Origin: Bacteroidia bacterium
GTDB lineage: Bacteria; Bacteroidota; Bacteroidia; CAIKAF01
Assembly: GCA_030427255.1 (NCBI GenBank)
Contig: JAUHWY010000008.1
Coordinates: 1-64,000 of the forward strand
Direction of reading: 5' to 3'
Length of the DNA: 64,000 nucleotides
Shown one piece after another: positions 1 through 8,320 of the stretch; the first letter of the stretch is position 1; each line of letters opens with the position of its first letter. A program made the translations under genes and the position numbers. Under the pieces are notes generated by a model that made no database searches, was not told where the DNA came from, and worked only from the letters and a program-made list of their open reading frames with translations.

Positions 1-83
1 AAATGGGGCTAAGTCTCTGCGAGAGTCTACCAAAGGGCGACTTAGGCGCAAATGTGCTCCCATTTCTTCCACTTATCCATAAC

Positions 84-194
84 TTAGCGCAGAAAAGGTG
101 GCACGCAAAGTCGCAAAGGCGCAAAGGTTTAAGCGGAGGAGAGCGCACGCAAAGGCCATTCATCATTGAGAGACGGGAGGCATCCCGTCTTTAC
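84..194. repeat. 111-bp dispersed repeat, copy 1
   Basis: This stretch matches 1775-1885 over 111 bp without gaps, with about 7 differences. It holds a part rich in CGCAAAG/CGCAAAGG motifs and ends in the hairpin AGACGGGA-GGCA-TCCCGTCT followed by TTAC. Downstream is low-complexity DNA made of ATTCATC/ATTCACC-like words. It reads as a non-coding intergenic repeat. Open frames across it are short and carry no recognisable protein. Confidence 0.8.
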
Positions 195-236
195 TTCATC
201 ATTCACCATTCATCATTTATCATTCCTTCCGAAGCG

Positions 237-390
237 GACTTTTCCAAAAGATCGCCCCCAAGGCCAAGGGAGGGCCGCCCGAAGCCGGTGCCTAGCCGCT
301 CCAAGGCGAGGAGGTGGAACCCCAATTGGGTGAACCCCCGCAGGCTCGGAGCGGCTTGGCGCCGGGGAGGGAGACCGGAATAGGGCCGAC
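237..390. repeat. GC-rich palindromic intergenic element (A)
   Basis: A GC-rich block that stands out from the AT-rich flanks. It carries the inverted pair AGCCGCTCC (294-302) and GGAGCGGCT (348-356), with the palindrome CCCAATTGGG (321-330) between them. It resembles blocks at about 1.4, 14.5, 38.4, 44.2 and 49.5 kb in composition and hairpin layout but not in exact internal sequence. No gene is seen here. From 390 to 695 nothing further could be identified. Confidence 0.5.
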
Positions 391-695
391 TAGTATACAT
401 GCACTTCCTAGCGTTTAAGGGCCCAGCCCCTTATGCTTTTTGGCAGAGCCGGTTCTTAGCAGGATTTTTATTTTTGGTTTAAAGGTTTCCACCCTTGGAT
501 TGGTCGCTCTTTCCGGGGTGGAAATATTTGGTCCGGAAGCTGCATTTCCAGTATATTCCAAAGTTCCTTACCCTTCCATTTGATTTTATTTTTTTTCGCA
601 GCCAATGGGCACTAAATGCGAAGTTTGGGCGTTCATAGGTTTGAAAACTAAAGACCTCAGCTGTCACCTTGTTCACATGAACTAATCCAAATCCT

Positions 696-1295
696 ATGAC
701 TTTTCGAAAAAAATTGCTTTTCTCTACGCTACTGGTTGCCCTGGCAGGGAGCTTTATGTCTTTTGACTTACCCACCGGCTGGGTAATTGCCGGGAGTAAG
801 CCCGAAAGCTACGATATGGGTATTGCCCCCGGGGCCGGAAGGGATGGGAAAAATGCCGCCACCATTCAATCGAAGTTCAAAAAGGTCAATGGATTCGGGA
901 CCTTGGCGCAGTCTTGTTTGCCCGGCGATTTTCTTGGTCAACGGGTGCGCATGAGCGGTTGGCTTAAAACCCAAGATGTGAGCGGTTGGGCAGCGCTTTG
1001 GTTGCGGATTGAAGAAAAAGGCAGTACCAAACCTCTGGGCTTTGACAATATGAAGGATGGAAAAACCGACCGGTCCATCAAAGGAACCACCGATTGGACG
1101 AAGTATGAAATAGTTTTGGACGTTCCTGAGAACGCCTCTTTCTTAGCCTTTGGTGGATTGATGGTAGGAACGGGACAGATTTGGTTCGACGACCTTCGTT
1201 TTGAGGTGGTAGACCCATCGGTTCCCACCACCGGGTATGGAAAGGATATGCCAAATCCCGAGCCCATGAATTTGGATTTTGAAACCTCGGAGTAA
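696..1295 (+). CDS. Exported carbohydrate-binding-like (galactose-binding fold) protein
   Basis: A 199-residue protein. The first about 22 residues are basic then hydrophobic, consistent with a signal peptide. The rest resembles a jelly-roll, galactose-binding-like domain found alone or fused to AraC-type regulators and erythromycin-esterase-like proteins. The order of conserved pieces fits: a GW near the start, a GSxPExYxMG-like stretch, FGTLAQS, then GQRVRMSGWLKTQDVSGWAALW, and near the end a FDDLRFEVV strand. The family has no assigned enzymatic activity, and a ligand-binding role is inferred. The gene stands alone between two repeat-rich regions and has no operon partner. The ATG was chosen because it begins the signal-like segment. 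Confidence 0.6.
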   Translation: MTFRKKLLFSTLLVALAGSFMSFDLPTGWVIAGSKPESYDMGIAPGAGRDGKNAATIQSKFKKVNGFGTLAQSCLPGDFLGQRVRMSGWLKTQDVSGWAALWLRIEEKGSTKPLGFDNMKDGKTDRSIKGTTDWTKYEIVLDVPENASFLAFGGLMVGTGQIWFDDLRFEVVDPSVPTTGYGKDMPNPEPMNLDFETSE

Positions 1296-1378
1296 CTCTT
1301 TTGGATTCCTTCTGCCGGCAATCAACAGAATAGAAGCCCTGCGAGGGAGAGGGTTTCAACCCTGAATTTTAAGGGTTT

Positions 1379-1525
1379 GGGCGCCTAATCCGTCTCCGGT
1401 TCCAAGTCCTCGGTTGGCGGCCACCTTCGGCTAAGCGCTCCGTGGGCTTCGTACCTCAGCCTCCGTGCGCCAAGCCGAAAGGGGCCGCCAAGCTCCGGGC
1501 TTTACACCTCCGCCGGGGCGCGTGT
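1379..1525. repeat. GC-rich palindromic intergenic element (B)
   Basis: It starts with GGGCGCC (1379-1385) and ends with GGGGCGCG (1515-1522). It contains a long inverted repeat: 1414-1432 pairs with 1473-1491 at 17 of 19 positions. The end motifs match elements E (44119-44270) and F (49387-49544). No coding signal is seen. Confidence 0.6.
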
Positions 1526-1643
1526 ACTTCCTGAGTTTTTGGTTCCATAAAAAAGGGTGTCCCAATGCTCCGAATGCCCCGGAGCTGTTGTTTTTGCTGT
1601 GCTGTTGCCCTATAAATAGGTTGATGGACTATATTTCGCTATT

Positions 1644-1742
1644 GAGAGACGGGAGGCATCCCGTCTTTACCTCATCATTCAGAGACGGGAAATGTCCCGT
1701 CTTTACCTTGTCCATGAGAGACGGGAGGCATCCCGTCTTTAC
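1644..1742. repeat. Three short hairpin repeats (AGACGGGA/TCCCGTCT family)
   Basis: Three tandemly spaced copies lie at 1644-1670, 1681-1706 and 1716-1742. Each has arms AGACGGGA and TCCCGTCT and a TTTAC tail. The middle copy keeps the arms but has a different centre (AATG-like instead of GGCA-like), so the arms are conserved more than the loop. Further copies form the 3' ends of the 111-bp repeats at 84-194 and 1775-1885. The spacers are short ATTCATC-type low-complexity words. Confidence 0.75.
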
Positions 1743-1774
1743 CTCATCATTCACCATTCATCATTATTCCATCG

Positions 1775-1885
1775 TTAGCGCGGAAAAGGTGGCACGCAAA
1801 GACGCCAAGGCGCAAAGGTTTAAGTGGAGGAAAGCGCACGCAAAGGCCATTCATCACTAAGAGACGGGAGGCATCCCGTCTTTAC
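1775..1885. repeat. 111-bp dispersed repeat, copy 2
   Basis: Second copy of the 84-194 repeat, in the same orientation and about 94% identical. It ends with the same hairpin and is followed (1886-1975) by ATTCATC/ATTCACC low-complexity sequence. A truncated hairpin tail (CCCGTCTTTAC) lies at about 1962-1973. The 1296-1975 gap otherwise holds element B and the three short hairpins, and no supported gene. Confidence 0.8.
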
Positions 1886-1975
1886 TTCATCATTTATCAT
1901 TTATCATTCATCATTCACCCTTCATCATTCACCATTTATCATTCATCATTCACCCTTCCCCCCGTCTTTACTTCT

Positions 1976-3292
1976 TTACGAGGGCAAAAAACGGCCTTGG
2001 CGGCGCATCCATTCGATTTCGAGCCATTTCGCTTGTAGGCGAGCTTGGGTAGCTTGCTGCATCAGTTCTTGATAACTCTGTCGGGCGCGGTATAGTTCGA
2101 GTGCATTTAAGTTGCCCGATTCAAATTGTTGCATGGAGAGGTCTAGGTTTTCGCGGGCTAAGTTGAGGTTCTCGGTCAGCAGTTGGGCGGTGGCAAAGGC
2201 AGCTCGGTAGGCCTTGCCTAGGCGAAAGTTGGCCACCTGCACTTGCATGCTGCGGTCTTGCAGGGTGAGCTGCGCGTTAGCGGCTTCGATTTTGGCGCGT
2301 TGAATGTTTAGGTGGGTTTGAAAGCCTTGAAACAACGGAAAGTTGAGCTGCAGCCCAAAATTGGCGCCTTGGTTTTGGTTAAAGAGGGCAAAGCCTCCGG
2401 TGTTTTCGGAGCGGCCCCAGCGGTAGCCGGCCAGCATGGCCAATTGGGGCGAGCGGTTGGCGCGCCAGGCTTTTAGGTTGCTTTGGGCCAATGCTTCGAG
2501 CAGTCGCGCCTCTACCAAACTGCTGTTGTTTTGCAGGCTGTCTTGGGGCAGTTCCAATTGGTCGGGATGTTTTAAGGGAATGCTGTCCCACAATTGCAAA
2601 GAGGTTTCCGGGGCTTGTTCGAGTGCTCCGTTGAGGTTGGCCAGTGCCGCTTCCCACAGTCCCTCGGCCTGCGCCAGCCGTGCTTTTTCTTGGTTGAGGT
2701 CAAGTCGAACCTGCAACCAAGCTTGCCGACCCACCAGCCCTAAGTCGAGGCGTTCTTTGGTGAGCTGTTCTTCGGTTTGTAGGTAGTTGAGCAGTTGTTG
2801 GCTTTGTTCCAAAAGCTGAGCTTGGGCAATGGCTTCAAAATAGAGGCGGAGCACTTGTTCGGTAATGCTTTCGGCTTGCATTTGCACGCGAAAGCTGCCG
2901 AGTTCGGCTTCGGCTGCCAGGCCTTGATAGCGGTAAAACATGCCCAAACCGTCGAAGAGAGTCCAGTTCAATTCGGCAGCTGCATCTAGATTGTCGGAGC
3001 GCACGCCGTCTTGTTCCACTTCGAGTCCGTTGGAGAAGGTCTGGCGAAGGTTGGTGGTGCTGGTATTGAAATTGCCGTTGAGGTTTAGGTTTGGCAGCAT
3101 GCCTGCCATGCCGGGATGTTTGAGCTTACGTGCAGCTTCGGCTTGGTTTTTTGCGATGACCAAGCCCAATTCTTGTTGCAAGGCAATAGAAACCGCATCG
3201 GTTGGACTCAAGACCTGTGCCTCAAGCCGGAGAGGGAGCAAAGCTGCTGCCCAAGCAAAAAAGGCCGCTAAAAACTTAAGCTTCGGCTTCAT
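1976..3292 (-). CDS. TolC family outer membrane efflux protein
   Basis: A 438-residue outer membrane factor of the tripartite efflux pump encoded upstream. It begins with a signal peptide (MKPKLKFLAAFF...LRLEAQ). It then shows the long alternating helical and strand pattern of two OEP repeats, with typical stretches such as LSPTDAVSIALQQ near the N-terminus and ARENLDLSMQQFESGNL near residue 390. The length is normal for the family. Its start overlaps the end of the RND gene by 17 bp, which suggests translational coupling. It is the last gene of a three-gene operon (membrane fusion protein, RND pump, TolC) read right to left. The substrate cannot be told from sequence. Confidence 0.9.
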   Translation of the reverse strand: MKPKLKFLAAFFAWAAALLPLRLEAQVLSPTDAVSIALQQELGLVIAKNQAEAARKLKHPGMAGMLPNLNLNGNFNTSTTNLRQTFSNGLEVEQDGVRSDNLDAAAELNWTLFDGLGMFYRYQGLAAEAELGSFRVQMQAESITEQVLRLYFEAIAQAQLLEQSQQLLNYLQTEEQLTKERLDLGLVGRQAWLQVRLDLNQEKARLAQAEGLWEAALANLNGALEQAPETSLQLWDSIPLKHPDQLELPQDSLQNNSSLVEARLLEALAQSNLKAWRANRSPQLAMLAGYRWGRSENTGGFALFNQNQGANFGLQLNFPLFQGFQTHLNIQRAKIEAANAQLTLQDRSMQVQVANFRLGKAYRAAFATAQLLTENLNLARENLDLSMQQFESGNLNALELYRARQSYQELMQQATQARLQAKWLEIEWMRRQGRFLPS

Positions 3293-6200
3293 CGGGGAGT
3301 TTTTCCGGGTTTTTTACTTTTTTTCCTGACAAATAAGCATACATAGCGGGTACTACATATAAGGTAAGTATTAGGCTGAACATAATGCCACCGATGATGG
3401 CCATGCCCAGGGGTTTTCTGGACTGTGCGCCGGCGCCTAAAGCCAGGGCAATGGGCAAAGCACCAAGAGCAGTGGCCAGGGAGGTCATGAGGATGGGCCT
3501 CAAACGCATGGTGGCGGCTTCAATAACGGCATCTATTTTTTCCATGTCTTTTTTAAGACGGAGTTGGTTGGCAAATTCAACAATTAAAATGCCGTTTTTG
3601 GTGACCAAGCCAATGAGCATAATAATTCCGATTTGCGAAAAGATGTTTATGGTGTAACCAAAAGCCCAGAGGCTGAACAAGGCACCGAACAGGGCTAAAG
3701 GTACGGTTAGCATAATGACCAAGGGGTCTTTAAAACTCTCGAACTGAATGGCCAAAACCAGATAAACCAAAACCAGGGCAAACAAGAAGGCGAAGAGGGT
3801 ATTGTCGGAGCTTTCTTGAAAGTCGCGGGATGCTCCGCTGAGTTCGGTGCTGAAGCTTTCGTCGAGTAGGCTGTCGGCAATGCTTTCCAGCACTTGGATT
3901 CCATCTTTGAGGGCATAACCGGGGGCTAAATCTGCTTCGATTTTGGCCGATTTGTAGCGGTTGTAGTGGTACAATTGGGGAGGGTTGGTCACCTCTTCCA
4001 TACGGATGAGTTGGTCCAAGGAAACCATTTCGCCGGTATTGTTGGGCACGAACACCTTTCGAACATCGTCCGGATTGTCGCGGTTGTTGAGGGCTACTTG
4101 ACCAATGACTTCGTACTGGCGGCCGTTAAGGGTGAAGTAGCCGAACCTACGTCCGGAAAAGGAAAGTTGTAAGGCTTCGTTGATGTCGGCCACCCGAACG
4201 CCCATGCTGGCCGCTTTGTCGCGGTCAATGCTGAGTTCCATTTCGGGCTTGTTGAACTTGAGCTCAGAATCCACACCCACCAAAACGCCACTGTTTTGGG
4301 CGGCTTCCATAAATTCCGGCAATACGGCCCTGAGCTTTTCGAAGGAGTTGTTTTGCAGCACAAACTGAATGGAACGTCCCAGTCTTTGGCCGGTAGAAAT
4401 GGTTTGTTCTTGCACCACAAAGGCTCTACCGCCGGTAAGGGTGCTGAAATCTTGAAAAAGGGCACCTGCGATTTCGTTTTGGCTGCGTTCCCTTTCGTTG
4501 GGTGGTACCAAACGCACGCGCATAAATCCTGTATTTGGAGCTCCGCTACCAAAAAAGCCGGGGGAGGTGACCGAAAGCACTACGGTATGCTCCGGCACAG
4601 AGTCCATGGCGACTTGGACCAATTCGTCCATATAGTCGTACATGTATTCGTAGCTGACACCTTCGGGAGCAGAAACGATGACCCGCAGGTTGGAACGGTC
4701 TTCGGAGGGGGCCAGTTCCTGCGGCAAGCTTTGGTAGAGCAGGGCGGTACCCAGTCCGGTGATGCCCAAAAGCGGGAAAACCAACCAGGATTTTTGCATG
4801 AAGCTGCGCAGGCTACCGCGGTAAAACCGGTCCATGGCTTCAAAGAAGGGGGCCGACCATTGGTAAAATTTAGAAGGAGCTTTAGGCGTTTTGGAGGTGA
4901 GCCAAACGTTGAGAATAGGGGTTAGGGTTAAGGATACAAAGGAAGAAATCAAGACGGCGGCGGCAATAACCACCCCAAATTCACGGAAAAGGCGGCCCAC
5001 AAAGCCTTGCAAAAAAATAATGGGCAAGAAAACAAAGGCCAGGGTTACCGAAGTGGCAATAACGGCAAAGTAAATTTCTTCGGCACCTTCTCGAGCGGCA
5101 CGGTAGCGGTTCATGCCCTGCTCCAGTTTTTTGTAGATGTTTTCGGTGACCACAATGCCGTCGTCTACCACCAAACCGGTGGCCAGTACAATGGCCAGTA
5201 GGGTAAGTACATTGATGGAAAAGCCCATCAAATACATGATAAAGAAGGTGCTAATGAGCGAAACCGGAATGTCAATAAGCGGCCGCAGGGCGATTTTCCA
5301 ATTTCTAAAGAACAGGTAAATGATAAGCACCACCAAAATAAAGGCAATGAGCAGCGTTTCTCCAACCTCTTCGATGGATTGGCGGATAAACACGGTGGAG
5401 TCTAGGGCAATGTCCAGTCGAATGTCATCGGGTACTTCCTTTTTAAGGCGGTCGTAGCGGCGGTAAAATTCATCGGCGATATCGATGTAATTGGAGCCGG
5501 GTAGGGGAACCATGGCCAGGGCAACCATAGGAACACCGGATTCTTTGAGGATGGTTTCGTCGCGTTCCGGTCCGAGTTCGGCGTGGCCGATATCTTCGAA
5601 ACGCACCAATTCGCCGTTTCTTTCGGCCACAATAAGGCGGTTAAAGGCTTCGGGGTCACTAAGTCGGCCTTGCGTTTTTAAGGTAAGTTCGGTTTGGATT
5701 CCGCTAACTTTTCCGGCGGGCAATTCAATGTTTTGGGCTTCGAGGGCGCGCAATACTTCTACCGGGCTAATTTGGTAGGCTCCCATGCGGATGGGGTCGA
5801 GCCAAAGCCTCATGGCATAGCGTTTTTCGCCCCAGATTTGGACCGAACTTACGCCGGGAATGGTTTGAATCCGTTCCAGCACCACATTGGTGGCATAGTC
5901 GTTGACCTCCAATTGCGTGCGGGTATCGCTTTGGATTTGCATGGAGATGATGGCGTCGGAGTTGGCATCGGCTTTACTTACTACGGGCGGCCCGTCGATA
6001 TCGTCAGGTAGGGAGCGCAAGGCTTGGCTTACTTTGTCTCGGACATCGTTGGCGGCTGCGTCCAGGTCTTCTCCTAAATCGAATTCTACGGTAATGCGGC
6101 TGCTACCTTGGTTGCTGGAAGAAGAAATGGTGCGAATGCCTGCAATACCGTTAATGGCTTTTTCTAAAGGCTCGGTGATTTGGCTTTCGATAATGTCGGG

Positions 6201-6365
6201 ATTGGCACCCTTATAGCTTGTGGTTACCGTAATAATGGGCGGGTCGACCGAGGGAAACTCTCTTACCCCCAAAAAAGTATAGCCAATGGCCCCAAAAATT
6301 ACGAGCAAAAGATTGAGGACAATGGCCATTACCGGCCGTTTTAAGCTTAGGGATGGAAGACTCAT
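3276..6365 (-). CDS. RND efflux transporter permease (AcrB/HAE-1 family)
   Basis: A 1029-residue inner-membrane proton antiporter, the full length for the HAE-1 family. It opens with the usual LSLKRPVMAIVLNLLLV first membrane helix. Two periplasmic porter regions are present, and TM4 carries the paired acidic residues in GLVVDDGIVVTENIYKK (around residue 400) needed for proton relay in this family. The second-half TM10 counterpart is the VTKNGILIVEFANQLR stretch. It would work with the neighbouring fusion protein and TolC to expel drugs or other small compounds. Its start overlaps the fusion-protein stop by 4 bp. The start ATG directly begins the conserved N-terminal helix. Confidence 0.95.
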   Translation of the reverse strand: MSLPSLSLKRPVMAIVLNLLLVIFGAIGYTFLGVREFPSVDPPIITVTTSYKGANPDIIESQITEPLEKAINGIAGIRTISSSSNQGSSRITVEFDLGEDLDAAANDVRDKVSQALRSLPDDIDGPPVVSKADANSDAIISMQIQSDTRTQLEVNDYATNVVLERIQTIPGVSSVQIWGEKRYAMRLWLDPIRMGAYQISPVEVLRALEAQNIELPAGKVSGIQTELTLKTQGRLSDPEAFNRLIVAERNGELVRFEDIGHAELGPERDETILKESGVPMVALAMVPLPGSNYIDIADEFYRRYDRLKKEVPDDIRLDIALDSTVFIRQSIEEVGETLLIAFILVVLIIYLFFRNWKIALRPLIDIPVSLISTFFIMYLMGFSINVLTLLAIVLATGLVVDDGIVVTENIYKKLEQGMNRYRAAREGAEEIYFAVIATSVTLAFVFLPIIFLQGFVGRLFREFGVVIAAAVLISSFVSLTLTPILNVWLTSKTPKAPSKFYQWSAPFFEAMDRFYRGSLRSFMQKSWLVFPLLGITGLGTALLYQSLPQELAPSEDRSNLRVIVSAPEGVSYEYMYDYMDELVQVAMDSVPEHTVVLSVTSPGFFGSGAPNTGFMRVRLVPPNERERSQNEIAGALFQDFSTLTGGRAFVVQEQTISTGQRLGRSIQFVLQNNSFEKLRAVLPEFMEAAQNSGVLVGVDSELKFNKPEMELSIDRDKAASMGVRVADINEALQLSFSGRRFGYFTLNGRQYEVIGQVALNNRDNPDDVRKVFVPNNTGEMVSLDQLIRMEEVTNPPQLYHYNRYKSAKIEADLAPGYALKDGIQVLESIADSLLDESFSTELSGASRDFQESSDNTLFAFLFALVLVYLVLAIQFESFKDPLVIMLTVPLALFGALFSLWAFGYTINIFSQIGIIMLIGLVTKNGILIVEFANQLRLKKDMEKIDAVIEAATMRLRPILMTSLATALGALPIALALGAGAQSRKPLGMAIIGGIMFSLILTLYVVPAMYAYLSGKKVKNPEKLPDEAEA

Positions 6366-7432
6366 GGAAGTGATCCTAAGCGTTTAATGGTGAGTGGCTT
6401 TCCGGGGCGTGCCTGTAGAATGCCGGTGGTCAGTACAGTGTCGCCTGCTTGGATTCCTTCCACGATTTGGACCAAACTGTCTACGCGCAAGCCGGGAACT
6501 ACCTCTTGGCTTACCGCTTTCCCGGATTTGTAGAGCACCAGTCGATGGCCGCGGATTTCGGGTATTAAAGCTTGAGAAGGAACCACCACGGCATTGGGAA
6601 TAGAGGCTAAGCTCAAATGAACCGTCCCAAAGCCACCCGCAGGAAGGCTTTGGTTTGGATTGGCAATAAAGGCGCGGGCTTTTAGCACTCTACTGTTGGC
6701 GTCCAAAGAAGGAGAAAGCGCAGAGATATTCGCTTCAATGGAGGTATCCGGGTGGTTCAGGACGAATTTCAATGGCTGTTTCTCCCGAAGTTTTCTGGCA
6801 TATTTGTCGGGTACGTCAATGTCCAATTTTAGCGGATCGGTTTGCACCAAAGAAATGAGTGGGGTGCCAACGGTAGCATAGGTACCTGTAGAAACATTTC
6901 GGAGCCCTACTCTTCCGGGAAAAGGAGCCCTAATCATGGACTGGTTGATTTGAACGGCAAGTACTAAGGAATCGGCAATTAGGCTTTGCAAAAGGGCTTG
7001 GGCGGATTCGAAATCGCGTTCGCTTATGTTTTGGTTGGCTTTGAGTTTGGCCAAGCGTTGGGATTGCAGACGTGCTTCTTTTAACTTGGCCACCAGGCCT
7101 TGCATTTGAGCTTGGAGGTCTTCGTGGAAAATTTCTACCAACACCTGCCCTTTGGTCACCAATTGGCCATCTTGGACATGCCATTGGGTGATGCGACCGT
7201 TGCGTTCGGCAGCCAATTGGGCTTCCTCAAAGGCTTTGAGCTCTCCTTTGGTTTCAAAGCTTTCGGTAAGCGACTGTTTGGATGCAATAAAGGCTTCTAC
7301 TTGGAGGGCTTGGTTTTGCTTTTTTGGTGCGGTTTTAGCTTCCGGACTAAAAAGCAGGCGCTTTAATGCCAAGCTTAAAAGAATCAGTCCAAGAACCCCG
7401 AATACCAGTAGTAGTTTTTTTTTGTCCTTCAT
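6362..7432 (-). CDS. RND efflux periplasmic adaptor (membrane fusion protein)
   Basis: A 356-residue HlyD/AcrA-type adaptor. It has an N-terminal membrane anchor (residues about 6-28), a split biotinyl-lipoyl-like domain (ELKAFEEAQLAAERNGRI and SMIRAPFPGRVGLRNV), a helical hairpin between them and a beta-barrel domain after. It bridges the RND pump and TolC. It is the first gene of the efflux operon and overlaps the pump gene by 4 bp. The 95 bp upstream must hold the operon promoter. A TAGTTTCG sequence there is close to, but does not match, the Bacteroidota TAnnTTTG element, so no promoter is called. Confidence 0.92.
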   Translation of the reverse strand: MKDKKKLLLVFGVLGLILLSLALKRLLFSPEAKTAPKKQNQALQVEAFIASKQSLTESFETKGELKAFEEAQLAAERNGRITQWHVQDGQLVTKGQVLVEIFHEDLQAQMQGLVAKLKEARLQSQRLAKLKANQNISERDFESAQALLQSLIADSLVLAVQINQSMIRAPFPGRVGLRNVSTGTYATVGTPLISLVQTDPLKLDIDVPDKYARKLREKQPLKFVLNHPDTSIEANISALSPSLDANSRVLKARAFIANPNQSLPAGGFGTVHLSLASIPNAVVVPSQALIPEIRGHRLVLYKSGKAVSQEVVPGLRVDSLVQIVEGIQAGDTVLTTGILQARPGKPLTIKRLGSLP

Positions 7433-7578
7433 GCAATTTAATGTACCAACAAGGAGTTTTTTGAAAACACCATGACGAAACTACGCATACCAACTAAGGC
7501 GAGGATGCAATTAGTATTTTTTATGAGATGTTTTTGGGAATTAAGGGCACCCTCGCTGCAATTTATATACCTTTAATT

Positions 7579-8313
7579 ATGAGCATTCGATACTTGACCA
7601 AACTCGCTTTCCGCCTAGCTATTCTAAGCTTTGTTGGGACACCTTTCTTAATGGGGCAAAGCGACACCATACCAAGTTCTTTTTCAAGGCGACCTTTTTT
7701 GGACTTTCAAACTACGCTAGGCTTTGGAACCGATGCAAAGGTTTTTGTTCCTTCCTTTCAGGGGGAGGGAATCGTTTCCTTTCCAATCCATCCTAATTTT
7801 AGTATTGAGGGAATTTTTGGAGGGCGTTTCAACCTTATGCATGTGGACCAAAAGGTTTTTCAAACCTCATTTCCTAATCGCCCAGGAGAAGGAGTTTTTG
7901 ATACTTTGCAAGTGGAGGATGTCCGGGTATTCTCCTTAAACCTTCATGTGGGTTTGGCCTTGCGTTTTTGGGAGAAGTGGAGTGTAGGAACAGATATAGA
8001 TTTGGTAGGATGGAGCTTTGGTTCTCGAGGCTTATTTTTATACGAATCTGAAGGCTCCACGGAGTCTCAATCTTTTCAATGGGCCAGCCCGGAACCATTC
8101 AATGTAATGCTTATGGGTAGGAACGACAGGGGTAGCTTAAACAGCAGGTTCTGGCTTGGTTATCGCTTCCATAAAAAATGGGAGATTCAAGGAGGCTTAG
8201 CCATTGTTCATATCATTTATCGAACCGACAATACCTTGGCTTTCGAAAACGATCGATTTTTTTCGGATTACAAAACGGGCTTTGTTTCAGTGGCCTACAG
8301 ACCTTTTAATTAA
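7579..8313 (+). CDS. Putative outer-membrane beta-barrel protein
   Basis: A 244-residue protein with an N-terminal hydrophobic segment ending near MGQSDT, which looks like a signal peptide. The rest alternates aromatic and polar residues (for example FWLGYRFHKKWEIQGGLAIVHI) and ends in aromatic-rich VSVAYRPFN, as in small barrels. No specific family is recognised. The ATG at 7579 was preferred over an in-frame ATG at 7528 because it starts the signal-like segment. It is a single gene, divergent from the efflux operon and convergent with the glycosyltransferase. Confidence 0.6.
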   Translation: MSIRYLTKLAFRLAILSFVGTPFLMGQSDTIPSSFSRRPFLDFQTTLGFGTDAKVFVPSFQGEGIVSFPIHPNFSIEGIFGGRFNLMHVDQKVFQTSFPNRPGEGVFDTLQVEDVRVFSLNLHVGLALRFWEKWSVGTDIDLVGWSFGSRGLFLYESEGSTESQSFQWASPEPFNVMLMGRNDRGSLNSRFWLGYRFHKKWEIQGGLAIVHIIYRTDNTLAFENDRFFSDYKTGFVSVAYRPFN

Positions 8314-8320
8314 ATCAGGC

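Noticed and set aside
3-383. 126-residue open frame at the window start
   Set aside because: It translates the 111-bp repeat and the GC-rich element A. No domain or start signal supports it.
479-775. 98-residue minus-strand open frame
   Set aside because: It overlaps the start of the gene at 696 in the opposite direction and shows no domain.
1644-1885. Possible CRISPR array from the repeated hairpins
   Set aside because: Spacers are short, irregular and low-complexity, and no cas gene is nearby. The units are palindromes of a REP type, not CRISPR repeats.
1465-2072. Two overlapping plus-strand open frames in the repeat region
   Set aside because: They consist of the 111-bp repeat, the hairpins and the ATTCATC low-complexity words, and overlap the true tolC-type gene. 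No protein family is recognised.
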